Both the position numbers and the translations under genes were made by a program. Positions 49,108 through 63,001 of a stretch of 64,000 nucleotides of DNA are shown piece by piece. The number at the start of each line of letters is the position of its first letter. The stretch's first letter is position 1. The notes below the pieces were generated by a model. That model had not been told where the DNA came from and made no database searches. It saw nothing but the letters and a program-made list of their open reading frames with translations. Source of the DNA: Oreohelix idahoensis (lineage: Eukaryota; Mollusca; Gastropoda; Stylommatophora; Oreohelicidae); the NCBI GenBank assembly GCA_024509875.1, contig JAMPIV010008103.1, positions 102,296 to 166,295 of the forward strand. The letters are read 5' to 3'.

Positions 49108-50450
49108 TAATAATAATAGCCCCTTCAGTGATAACTGACTATGGGAATGCGCCCCTGAGGTGACAGCCCTCAGCTGCTTATTTTCCTGGTGCTCCTTTCG
49201 ACGTTTTCTCCTCACCTCTGCTTCTTGTGTGAGCCTCTCTTCGCCCAATCTGAGGTGGCGCCGTAAATAGCATCGCCACTTAGTGCGATCAGCAGCTTTA
49301 TCCTCCCATGTTGCTGGATCCATGTCCAGTGCCCTCATATCTCTCTTGCACACATCTTTGAACCTCAGCTGTGGTCGCCCAACTGTTCTCTTGCCCTCTG
49401 CTAATTGTCCGTAGAAGATATCTTTTTGGATGCGACCATCATCCATGCGGCGAACATGGCCAAGCCAGCGAAGTCTGCGCTGTCTAAGAAGCGTATACAT
49501 ACTTTGAAGGCCAGCACGTGACAATACCTCGACATTTGTCACTTTATCTTTCCACGAGATGCCGAGGATGCGGCGTAGACACCGCAAATGGAAGGTATTG
49601 AGCCTTCTTTCTTGCTTAGCATACGTCGTCCAGGTCTCGCTGCCATATAGGAGTGTGCTGGTGACGCAGGCATTATATACCGCAGCTTTGGTCTTCATTG
49701 TGAGTTTAGAGTTTCCCCAAACACGCGATCACCCGTGTGTTACCGGGGCCCGAAAGGGGAGCAAAGAATAGTAACACTGCACCCTACCACGCATGTCGTA
49801 AAAAGCGACTAAGGAGGGTATGGGCATGGGGCTGTTTACCCCATCCCGTAAAAACTTCGCACAGTGGGCTGATCACCTGCTTGCCAATCAATCTGATTAC
49901 GGAAACAATGATAGATTGTTTGGTCTGTTTTTGTTCCACAAAGACGCCACTAGGCGTGGTGGAAACAGCGATAGATTGATCAATTTGTTGTTGCCCTAAG
50001 ACGCCACTAAGCGTACTGGCCACATACTGCTTTGCCGGTTGGTGGCTAAGGATGGAAGAAGAAGAAGAAACACGCGATGTGAGGCGGGCAAAGGTAGCTG
50101 CAGCTTTGCCAATGCGGCTGTCGATTTCTGTATCCAGTGAGAGTTTGTCATTGATGTAGACCCTAGGTATGTGAAGTGGTGCACCACTGCCAATTCATAG
50201 TTATCGATAGTGATAACTGGTGCAGCACCCACATCCTGACTCAGCACATTCGTTTTCTTTAGACTTATTGTGAGGCCAAAGTCCTTGCATGCTTTAGTGA
50301 AGCGATTCATCAAGCTCTGAAGCTCCTGTTGGCTTTGACTGATGACTGCAGCATCATCAGCGAACAACAAGTCTCTTATAGTGACCCTTCTGATTTTTGT
50401 TTTTGCCTTCAGCCTTGAAAGATTAAACAGACGGCCATCTGACCTGGGTT
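49108..50450 (-). mobile_element. LINE family A insertion inside mariner copy 2
   Basis: Both halves of the mariner match copy 1 up to a shared GTAG (49104-49107 and 50451-50454), which may be a 4-bp duplication or microhomology. The insert encodes on the minus strand MLFADDAAVISQSQQELQ (RT motif C, F-A-D-D), HHFTYLGST, then CVTSTLLYGSETWTTYAKQE, NTFHLRCLRRILGISWKDKV and RRLRWLGHVRRMDDGR. It ends in a short TAATAATAATAG tail. It is a 5'-truncated non-LTR retrotransposon, the same family as 15975-16752, interrupted by a SINE at 49730. Confidence 0.9.
49730..50067 (+). mobile_element. SINE insertion inside LINE A (mollusc-type core)
   Basis: Flanked by perfect 11-bp duplications, AAACACGCGAT (49719-49729 and 50068-50078). 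Joining the outer sequences matches the uninterrupted LINE A at about 16135. The 338-bp insert contains CCTACCACGCATGTCGTAAA, then AAGCGACTAAGG, which resembles SINE cores I recall from gastropod genomes. Two diverged copies of a CAAAGACGCCACTAGGCGTG / CTAAGACGCCACTAAGCGTA segment follow. It ends in a (GAA)n tail. No clear tRNA head was identified. Confidence 0.82.
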
Positions 50451-51418
50451 GTAGAACACCCTATTTTTCAAATTAAACCAGTCATCACATGCCAGTATAA
50501 CCTCTTTATCGCTGTCAAAATGATTTCCTTTTAGCTGTTTTTTAAGATTTGGAAATATAAAAAAGTCTGATGGAGCCAAATCTGGAGAATATGGTGGGTG
50601 TGGAAGAATTTCAATATTCAAATCGTTGGCTGCTACTGCACAAGCCGTGCTTTGTGAGAGGGCGCGTTGTCTTGAAGCAAAGGAAGATTTTGAGTGCGCG
50701 TTATCCCTCGTTTCCTGGTCACAACCTTTCTTAGTTTGGTGAGAAGATCTGCATAGTATTGTCCATTAACTGTGTTGCCACGAGGCAGATAATCTTTCAA
50801 AAGGACACCTTTGCCGTCCCAAAAAACAGTCAGCATCACTTTTCCTGCAGATTTCTGCGCTCTCGGCTTGACAGGTGTTGGGGAGCCCGGGGTTTTCCAT
50901 TGCATGCTGGCAATTTTGGATTCGGGGTCATAATGGTGTACCCAAGTCTCATCTACTGTCACCATGGTCTCCAAAAAATCTTTTGACTGACACTTTTTGA
51001 GCAACTGTTGACAGCAATTTACCCTCGTTTGCTTCTGTTCACGTGTCAACAGTCGCGGAACCCAGCGTGCACACACTTTTCTCATGTTCAGTCTGTTGTG
51101 TAAAATTCTATAAACTGTTCTTTCATTTAGTTTTACTCTACTAGCTATCTCCACAATTGTCATTTTTCGATCCTGGTCAATGATTTTCTTCACTCTTGTT
51201 GCATTTTCATCGTTGCACTCTGAGGCTGGTCTACCAGATCTTGGCAGATCAGCAACATTTGAGCGGCCGCACTTAAACTGTTGACACCAGTTTTTTACCG
51301 AAGTATATGAACGACAAGAATCACGAAACACTGGTTCCATCTCCCTGTGTATTTCTGTAGGTGTTTTTCCCTGAAACATCAGAAACTTTATCACAGGTCT
51401 GGCTTCCTTCTTTTCCAT
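50451..51418 (-). pseudogene. Mariner transposase, copy 2 (frameshift plus insertion)
   Basis: Open for 261 codons from the ATG at 51418: N-terminal helix-turn-helix region (KTPTEIHREMEPVFRDS, VEIASRVKLNERTVYRILHN), first catalytic Asp in VTVDETWVHHYDPES, second in LLQDNAPSHKARLVQ. A one-base deletion next to 50633, relative to copy 1, creates a stop. The next frame carries the third Asp in PHPPYSPDLAPSDFFIFPN. The last ~35 codons lie beyond the LINE insertion, at about 49107-49030. It shows the D,D34D pattern and is better preserved than copy 1. Confidence 0.93.
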
Positions 51419-51620
51419 TGTTTTGTCAAATCTTTGGAGCAGCAGATCCGGTCAATAGGGTACATTGCGCCGTGCACCGTAGCGGGAAAACCCATTGAAG
51501 AAACAAATGCGCACTTCACACATTCAGTGCAAATATTATGAACTTTAAATGTGCCAAGTTTCATCTTCCTCTTGTGACTCCGTCATGGTCAGGCCCAAGA
51601 CTTATGTCAATCCCCTTGTA

Positions 51621-53752
51621 TAGACAACAATTTAATGTAGGACATCTAAGAAATCAAGAAACAAGAGACAAATTTGCGGTCACAATATCCAACAAATTCC
51701 AAGTGCTCCAACAGCTGGAAGATGCAGAGAATACAGAAGACTATTGGCAGCAAATCAAAACGATATGGAATGAGACATGTGAAGAAATACTGGGGAAAAG
51801 GGAACGACAACAAAAAGCATGGATAACAACAGAAACCATCAATAAGAAAAGACAGGAAAAACAAGAAAGCAGATTTAAACACAAGCAAAACTAGAAGTTC
51901 CAAAGCCAAGGCTCAAGAAGTGTACACAGAAGCAAACAAAGAAGTAAAAAGAAGTATCAAAAGAGACAAGAGGAAGTATATTGAGGAGTTGGTAAGAGAG
52001 GCAAAAGATGCTACAGCCAAAGGGAATATGAGAGAACTGTATAACTGCACAAAGACGCTAACGGAGACATACAAGCAAACAAGTTGCTTCAAAAAAGACA
52101 AGAATGGAAAACTGCTCAGCAATATACAAGAGCAAATGAAGAGGTGGACAGAATATTTCGAGGACCTTCTCAATAGACCAGCTCCACAAAACCCCCCGGA
52201 CATCCAGCCAGCAGAAGAAGAGCTACAAATTAACGGTGAAAGACCAACGAAGGAAGAAATAAAGAAAGCCATAAAGCTTCTAAGAGATGGAAAAGCGTCT
52301 GGACCTGATGGCATTCCAGCAGAGGCCATCAAAGCAGATATCGACACGGCTACAGAGATGTTATATAAATTACTAGGTAAAGTCTGGGAAAAGGAAGAGA
52401 TACCAGCAGAATGGAAGGACGGATATCTGGTTAAGTTGCCTAAGAAGGGAAATTTACAAGAGTGCACAAATTATAGAGGAATAATGTTACTTTCAGTGCC
52501 AGGAAAAGTATTAAACAGGATTATCCTTGAAAGATTAAAAGATTCCATAGACAAGAAACTGAGAGATGAACAAGCAGGTTTTCGACAAAACAGATCCTGT
52601 ACAGACCAGATAGCCACTTTGAGAATAATAGTTGAACAAAGTCTGGATTGGAATTCACCACTATACATCGGATTTGTGGACTACGAAAAGGCATTTGACA
52701 GTGTAGACAGAAAATCACTTTGGAAATTGATGAGGCATTATGGAGTTCCCCTGAAGAACATTAATTTAATTAAGAAAACATATGAAGACATGACATGCAG
52801 AGTTCTTCATGAAGGACAGCTTACAGAACCGTTTGGGATAAGAACAGGAGTGCGACAGGGATGCCTCTAGTCTCCATTTCTTTTCTTACTAGCAATAGAC
52901 TGGGTTACGAGAACATCGACAACCCACAAGAGAAATGGAATCCAGTGGACTCTGACTAAGCAGTTGGATGATCTGGATTTTGCTGATGACTTAGCTCTTC
53001 TGTCCCATAACAGTAATCAGATGCAGGACAAATTGAAAACACTCGATGAGAGGTCACAGCAATTGGGTCTGAAAATACACAGGGAAAAGACAAAGATAAT
53101 GAGAATAAATGCCGGTAATGATAACAGGGTTGAACTTGAAGAAGCACCAATACAAGATGTAGAATCGTACACATATCTTGGCAGCAATATAGACAAAGTT
53201 GGAGGGAAACACAGTGATATCAAAATAAAAATACAAAAAGCAAGAGGAGCTTTCATTGCACTGGGAAATATATGGAGATAGAGAAATCGGATCCAACACG
53301 AAAATAAGAATCTTCAACTCAAATGTGAAGTCAGTCCTATTGTATGGCTCTGAGACATGGAGAACAACAAAGACAACTACCAAAAAGCTACAGACTTTCA
53401 TAAATGGGTGCTTGCGTAGAATAGAGGGATTAAAATGGTATGACAAGGTTACCAACGTGGAACTGATGACAAGAACTAGACAAGTGCCAGTGGAACAAGA
53501 GATAAGAAGAAGACGATGGCGATGACACACACTGAGGAAACCTGTTGATAGCATTACAAGGCAGTCCTTGTTCTGGAATCCCTAGGGCAAGAGAAGCAGA
53601 GGTAGACCAAGAAGCACATGGAGAAGAGAGCTGGAGACAGAGGTGAAAATGATAAGGACGTGGAAAGAACTTGAGATGATGGCACGTGACAAGAGGACTT
53701 GGCATGTGTTTGTTAAAGGCCTATGCTCCTTTGGGAGTGGAGGGTTATGAAT
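51621..53752 (+). pseudogene. RTE-like reverse transcriptase, inner copy (stops and shifts)
   Basis: Continues the LINE right of the mariner. From 51920 a 316-codon frame covers the linker and the RT front: KKAIKLLRDGKASGPDGIPA, WKDGYLVKLPKKGNLQECTN, DEQAGFRQNRSCTDQIATLR and GFVDYEKAFDSVDR (motif A Asp). It ends in a TAG (52868-52870) within motif B (IRTGVRQGCL). Motif C appears as LDFADDLALLSHNSNQMQ (from about 52970). The thumb and C-terminal region follow (LLYGSETWRTT, FINGCLRRIEGLKWYDKVTN) with shifts near 53280, 53525 and 53583. RT catalytic residues are intact, but the reading frame is not. Confidence 0.9.
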
Positions 53753-53761
53753 AAATGAATG

Positions 53762-55389
53762 AAATGAAGAGATATACAGAATATTTTGAGGACCTTCTCA
53801 ATAGACCAGCTCCACAAAACCCCCCGGACATCCAGCCAGCAGAAGAACAGCTACAAATTAACGGTGCAAGACCAACGAAGGAAGAAATAAAGAAAGCCAT
53901 AAAGCTTCTAAGAGATGGAAAAGCGTCTGGACCTGATGGCATTCCAGCAGAGGCCATCAAAGCAGATATCGACACGGCTACAGAGATGTTATATAAATTA
54001 CTTGGTAAAGTCTGGGAAAAGGAAGAGATACCAGCAGAATGGAAGGAAGGATATCTGGTTAAGTTGCCTAAGAAGGGAAATTTACAAGAGTGCACAAATT
54101 ATAGAGGAATAATGTTACTATCAGTGCCAGGAAAAGTATTAAATAGGATTATCCTTGAGAGATTAAAAGAGTCCATAGACAAGAAACTGAGAGTTGAACA
54201 AGCAGGTTTTCGACAAAACAGATCCTGTACAGACCAGATAGCCACTTTGAGAATAATAGTTGAACAAAGTCTGGAATGGAATTCACCACTATATATCGGA
54301 TTTGTGGACTACGAAAAGGCATTTGACAGTGTAGACAGAGAATCACTTTAGAAAATGATGAGGCATTATGGAGTTCCCCTGAAGATCATTAATTTAATAA
54401 AGAAAACATATGAAGACATGACATGCAGAGTTCTTCATGAAGGACAGCTTACAGAACCGTTTGGGATAAGAACAGAAGTGCGACAGGGATGCCTCTTGTC
54501 TCCATTTCTTTTCTTACTAGCAATAGACTGGGTTATGAGAACATCGACAACACACAACAGAAATGGAATCCAGTGGACTCTGACTAAGCAGTTGGATGAT
54601 CTGGATTTTGCTGATGACTTGGCTCTTCTGTCCCATAACAGTAATCAGATGCAGGACAAATTGAAAACACTCGATGAGAGGTCACAGCAATTGGGTTTGA
54701 AAATACACAGGGAACAGACAAACATAATGAGAATAAATGCAGGTAATGATAACAGGGTTGAACTTGAAGAAACACCAATACAAGATGTAGAATCGTACAC
54801 ATATCTTGGCAGCAATATAGACAAAGTTGGAGGGACAGACAGTGACATCAAAATAAGAATACAAAAAGCAAGAGGAGCTTTCATTGCATTGGGAAATATA
54901 TGGAGATCAAGAGAAATCGGATCCAACACGAAAATAAGAATCTTCAACTCAAATGTGAAGTCAGTCCTATTGTATGGCTCTGAGACATGGAGAACAACAA
55001 AGACAACAACCAAAAAGATACAGACTTTCATAAATGGGTGCTTGCGTAGAATAGAAGGATTAAAATGGTATGATAAGGTTACCAACGTGGAACTTATGAC
55101 AAGAACTAGACAAGTGCCAGTGGAACAAGAGATGAGAAAAAGACGATGGCGATGGACAGGACACAAACTGAGGAAACCTGTTGATAGCCTTACAAGGCAG
55201 TCCTTGTTCTGGAACCCCCAGGGCAAGAGAGGCAGAGGTAGACAAAGAAGCACATGGAGAAGAGAGCTGGAAACAGAGGTTAAAATGACAAGGAGAAAGT
55301 GGAAAGAACTTGAGATGATGGCACGTGACAGGAGGACTTGGCATGTGTTTGTTGAAGGCCTATGCTCCTTCGGGAGTGGCAGGTTATGA
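53762..55389 (+). pseudogene. RTE-like reverse transcriptase, outer copy right part (one internal stop)
   Basis: Continues the outer LINE after the inner insertion, starting at AAATGAAGAG. Open from MKRYTEYFEDLLNRPAPQNP to a TAG at 54349-54351, where the inner copy has TGG. It is then open for 344 codons to 55389. RT motifs: GFVDYEKAFDSVDR (A), VRQGCLLSPFLFLLAIDWVM (B), DFADDLALLSHN (C), then LLYGSETWRTTKTTTKK and the C-terminal GKRGRGRQRSTWRRELETEV region. Within this part the stop is the only lesion. It ends in GTTATGAATGAAAA and an A-run. Confidence 0.93.
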
Positions 55390-55396
55390 ATGAAAA

Positions 55397-55404
<8 letters not shown>

Positions 55405-55463
<59 letters not shown>
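55405..55463. repeat. (TA)n microsatellite, left of pogo element
   Basis: About 59 bp of TA repeat with one TG interruption. The pogo element sits directly against it; TA repeat resumes on the other side at 57795. Confidence 0.96.
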
Positions 55464-58850
<3,387 letters not shown>

Positions 58851-58931
58851 ATATGTTTATATTTTTTTTCTCTAAAAAGCGGCACTCGAGATTTCCAGCT
58901 CTTTTGGCCCAATGACATGTCATTGCGAGGC

Positions 58932-58965
<34 letters not shown>

Positions 58966-59171
58966 CAGTGGACTTTCCTTCCAACCCGGTCAGGAGCTTC
59001 GCTCCTTCCCATCCACACGGGATTTATGAGCAGGAGCCGTTCAGGTTATTCAGTCAAATTTCCGGTCGTAAACATTCCTTCGAACGCTGACGCCCGGGTT
59101 TGAACCATGAAAACCTGGTCGCCAGTACAACGCCGTAGCCATTACACCAGCGCGGCTCCATATGTTTATAT
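58851..59171 (-). mobile_element. tRNA-derived SINE, family A, with 12-bp target duplications
   Basis: The perfect duplication ATATGTTTATAT lies at 58851-58862 and 59160-59171; the SINE is between. On the minus strand it starts with GGAGCCGCGCTGGTGTAATG and has a B box GGTTCAAACCC, then the ~260-bp body shared with 46453-46740. It carries a G-run of 31 (58934-58964), absent from the other copy, and a short A-tail. The duplication spans the junction between LINE C and mariner 3, so the SINE arrived after both. Confidence 0.93.
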
Positions 59172-60464
59172 GTTCCGGGACTCATTTTGTATCCGGAAAA
59201 CCGTTATAAGGAGCTAGGTGATATTAACACAGTGCACGTGTCAACCACGTGCCACTATATGTCCCAAACCTGAAGTTTGTAATTTCGCGCATGCGCTGTG
59301 TGGTAGCGTATAAGCGGATGTGACCTAATAGTGCTCGTCGCGTTTCAAAAATGGGCGGCAAAATTCAACAACGTGTGTGCATTGATTTCTGCTTTCGTCT
59401 AGGAAAAACTGGTTCCGAAACTCTCGAAACGTTGCAAACAGCTTTCGGAGAGTCCTGTTTAAGTAGATCTAAAACATTTGAGTGGTATTTCCGTTTCAAA
59501 AATGGACTCCCACCCTTTGAAGATGGCCCCCGTCAAGGGAGACCCTCCACCTCCCACACAGACGAGTTCGTAGCACGTGTGCAAGAAATGATACGCGCCT
59601 GACCGACGTCTGATTATCAGAGAGGTTGCTGATGATATTGGAATATCAATTGGTATGTGCCATAAAATCGTAACTGAAGATTTGCACATGAGACGGGTGT
59701 CAGCGAAACTCGTGCCACGCCATCTGACTGAGGACCAGAAGGACGATCGGTTGTCCATTTGCACTGACCTCCTTGAGATAGCAAAAAAAACTATACAAAT
59801 TTCATGTCCTCGACAATAACTGGTGATGAAAGCTGGGTGTACGGATATGACCCGGAAACAAAGCAAATGTCCTCCCAGTGGCAAACGCAATCATCTCCTC
59901 GGCTGAAGAAGGCACGACAGGTCAAGTCCAATGTCAAGACCATGTTAATAGCGTTTTTCGACATTGATGGCCTGGTGCATCATGAATACGTCCCTATAGG
60001 ACAGAGTGTCAATGCTGAATTCTACAAAACAGTCCTGCAACGCCTCCGCGACGCTGTGCGCAGACATCGCCCTGAGAAGTGGAGCACAGGCAATTGGCTT
60101 GTTCATCATGACAATGCACCTGCACACAGGTCTGTCACCACAAACGCATTTTTGACGAAACACGACATTCCATTGCTCCCACATCCTCCATACTCACCCG
60201 ATCTTGCTCCGTGTGACTTTTTCTTGTTCCCGCAACTTAAGAAAACAATGAAAGGTCGCAGATTCGATGACATTGAACAGATTCAAGCCAACGCGACAAG
60301 ACAAATGAGGGTTATTCCGCAAAGTGACTACCAGAGGTGCTTCCTTTAGTAGCAGGAACGTTGGAATAAGTGCGTACACTCACAAGGGAACTACTTTGAA
60401 GGAGATAGAATCAACAAGTATGTAAATCTACTTATTTAATTTAAAAAAAAATGAGTCCCGGAAC
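59172..60464 (+). mobile_element. Mariner transposon, third family, both ends
   Basis: GTTCCGGGACTCATTTT at 59172 and its reverse complement ending at 60464 form short inverted repeats. TA precedes the left end (59169-59170); no clear TA follows the right end. Confidence 0.85.
59351..60412 (+). pseudogene. Mariner transposase, third family (frameshifts, double amber)
   Basis: Starts at the ATG at 59351 (MGGKIQQRVCIDFCFRLGKT) with the N-terminal region LETLQTAFGESCLSRSKTFE and GRPSTSHTDE. It shifts near 59600 and again at an A-run near 59785. The catalytic part is open from 59804: TGDESWVYGYDPETKQ (Asp 1), VHHDNAPAHRS (Asp 2) and HPPYSPDLAPCDFFLFPQLK (Asp 3), a D,D34D triad. Two consecutive in-frame amber codons (TAGTAG, 60347-60352) interrupt the tail, which would otherwise continue through NKCVHSQGNYFEGD. 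All catalytic residues are present; the frame is broken. Confidence 0.92.
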
Positions 60465-60478
60465 TTTGTGAACAGGGG

Positions 60479-61450
<972 letters not shown>

Positions 61451-61734
61451 TATATATGGTGTCCATAAAAGATTGTACCCTTTTCAAAAAATTTATTCTC
61501 TGCCCCATGATGTGGTACGAGGATGCTTTCTATCACAAAAGTAAGATCATCTCTGCAAGTTTTTAAGCATACCTTACGAAGACTTTTTTTCACCTACTTG
61601 ACCAGTGTGTTGAGAGACACCGGTTGCAACTCACCTGCGGAAGTTTCACTTGAAATACCCGCTTTGCGCATGCGCACTTTTTAAAGTCTTTTTTACGCTC
61701 TTATAAGCCATGCCAGCAAAATACTATTACAAAT
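61451..61734. other. Spacer between the two LINE D copies
   Basis: Begins with a TATATA segment and GGTGTCCATAAAAGATTGTA, which looks like a DNA-transposon end, but no partner terminus was found. No gene recognised. Confidence 0.45.
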
Positions 61735-62975
61735 CATAATGAAAAGGATGCAACAAAAGCTAGAAACAGAAATAAACGAAGTACAGGCGGGTTTTCGACC
61801 AGATAGAGACACTAGAGATCATATATTCAACATGAGGATCATCATAGAAAAGTGTAGAGAATTCAACGTTGACCTACATACTTGTTTCATTGACTACACC
61901 AAAGCTTTTGACTGTGTACAAAATCAGCAGTTATGGGCTATTATGAAAAATATGGGATTTCCAAACCACCTTATACAACTCATCGCACTGCTGTACCAAG
62001 AACAACAGGCAGCCGTAAGAATAGAGGGGGAAACATCACAATTGTTTGAAGTACAGAAAGGAGTAAGACAAGGCTGTACCCTTTCCCCTTACCTGTTTAA
62101 CATTTATGCCGAGAATATCATGAGAAACCTAAGAGATGACCAAGAACACACAGAGTTTGACTCATTTAACATCGGCGGGTACCAAATCCCAGAAATCAGA
62201 TATGCTGACGACACAGTCCTCCTATCGACCAACCCTGAAGGACTTGAACAATTAATTCTGTCCACCAAAAAACACAGCAAGGCCCAGAATCTATACCTAA
62301 ACACCAAGAAGACCAAAGTATTGACAACAGACAAAGTAAAGACCAAACCAGAAATTGAAATTGATAACGAAGAACTGGAAAGTGTTAATGAATTCGAATA
62401 CTTAGGATCAATCATCAACAGCTCTGGCGACTGTGCAGTAGAAATTAAAACAAGACTTGCAATTGCTTCACATAAACTAATACAGATGAAAAACCTATGG
62501 CAAGGCACAAGCAAAGAAACAAAGTTACATCTGATCAGAGCATGTATATTCCCAGTAGCAACATACGGCTGCGAGACTTGGACACTCAATAAAACAGTTG
62601 CAAAAAAGATTACATCATTCGAAATGAAATGCTACAGAAGGATGTTGAGAATACCCTGGACAGAAAAAAAGACCAACAGAGAAATACTGCACTCACTAAA
62701 CATACAGGAACATTGGCTTTTAAATACCATCGCAATAAGGAAGCTGAAATTTGTCGGTCATATAAAAAGACATAATAGTCTGGAAAAAATAGTGATGGAA
62801 GGCATGGTCCCTGGAAAAAGGGGAAGGGGTCGACCTAGACGACGGTGGACCCAGTACATCACAGAGAGTCTGAACTTGTCTTTGGCTGATGCAGGTCGAC
62901 TTGCCCAGAATCGTGATGCGTTCAGAGCAGCTGTAATGGAGACAACGTTCTGGAAAGAATACGTCACATGATGAT
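61735..62975 (+). pseudogene. LINE family D, right (plus-strand) copy, open 410-codon RT fragment
   Basis: Open without a stop from 61739 to 62971: NEVQAGFRPDRDTRDHIFNM, TCFIDYTKAFDCVQNQQLWA (motif A Asp), VRQGCTLSPYLFNIYAENIM (motif B), YADDTVLLSTNPEGLEQL (motif C), FEYLGSIINSSGD and the C-terminal VATYGCETWTLNKTVAKKIT and GRGRPRRRWTQYITESLNLS. The front of RT and the endonuclease are absent, so it is a 5'-truncated insertion despite the clean frame. It ends in a (TGA)n tail. The clean frame suggests recent insertion. Clade not assigned. Confidence 0.92.
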
Positions 62976-63001
62976 GATGATGATGATGATATATATATAT
63001 A

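Larger units (their letters stand above)
48953..51618 (-). mobile_element. Mariner transposon, copy 2, interrupted by a LINE
   Basis: Termini CAAGGGGATTGACATAAG at 48953 and its reverse complement ending at 51618 match copy 1. TA flanks both sides (48951-48952 and 51619-51620). Removing it restores GCAAAATTATAGACAAC, which is present uninterrupted near 48128 in the outer LINE, confirming the site. Without the insert at 49108-50450 the element is about 1.32 kb, the same as copy 1. Confidence 0.95.
48645..53761 (+). mobile_element. RTE-like LINE, inner copy, inserted in the outer copy and itself interrupted
   Basis: Starts GTAGGAGTCTGTG at 48645 and ends in a TGAATAAATGAATG tail at 53761. It is flanked by AAACGAAGAG (48635-48644) and AAATGAAGAG (53762-53771), a 10-bp target duplication with one change. 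Without the mariner insert (48953-51618 plus one TA) it is about 2.45 kb. The endonuclease N-terminus is present (FGTWNVRTLNEQGKVAQVAA, VLGLCETKW) but most of the endonuclease is deleted at about 48848. Confidence 0.85.

Noticed and set aside
47770..55389. Three independent RTE-like copies in tandem
   Set aside because: The first copy stops and the third starts at the same AAAYGAAGAG word, so the first and third are one element split by the second.
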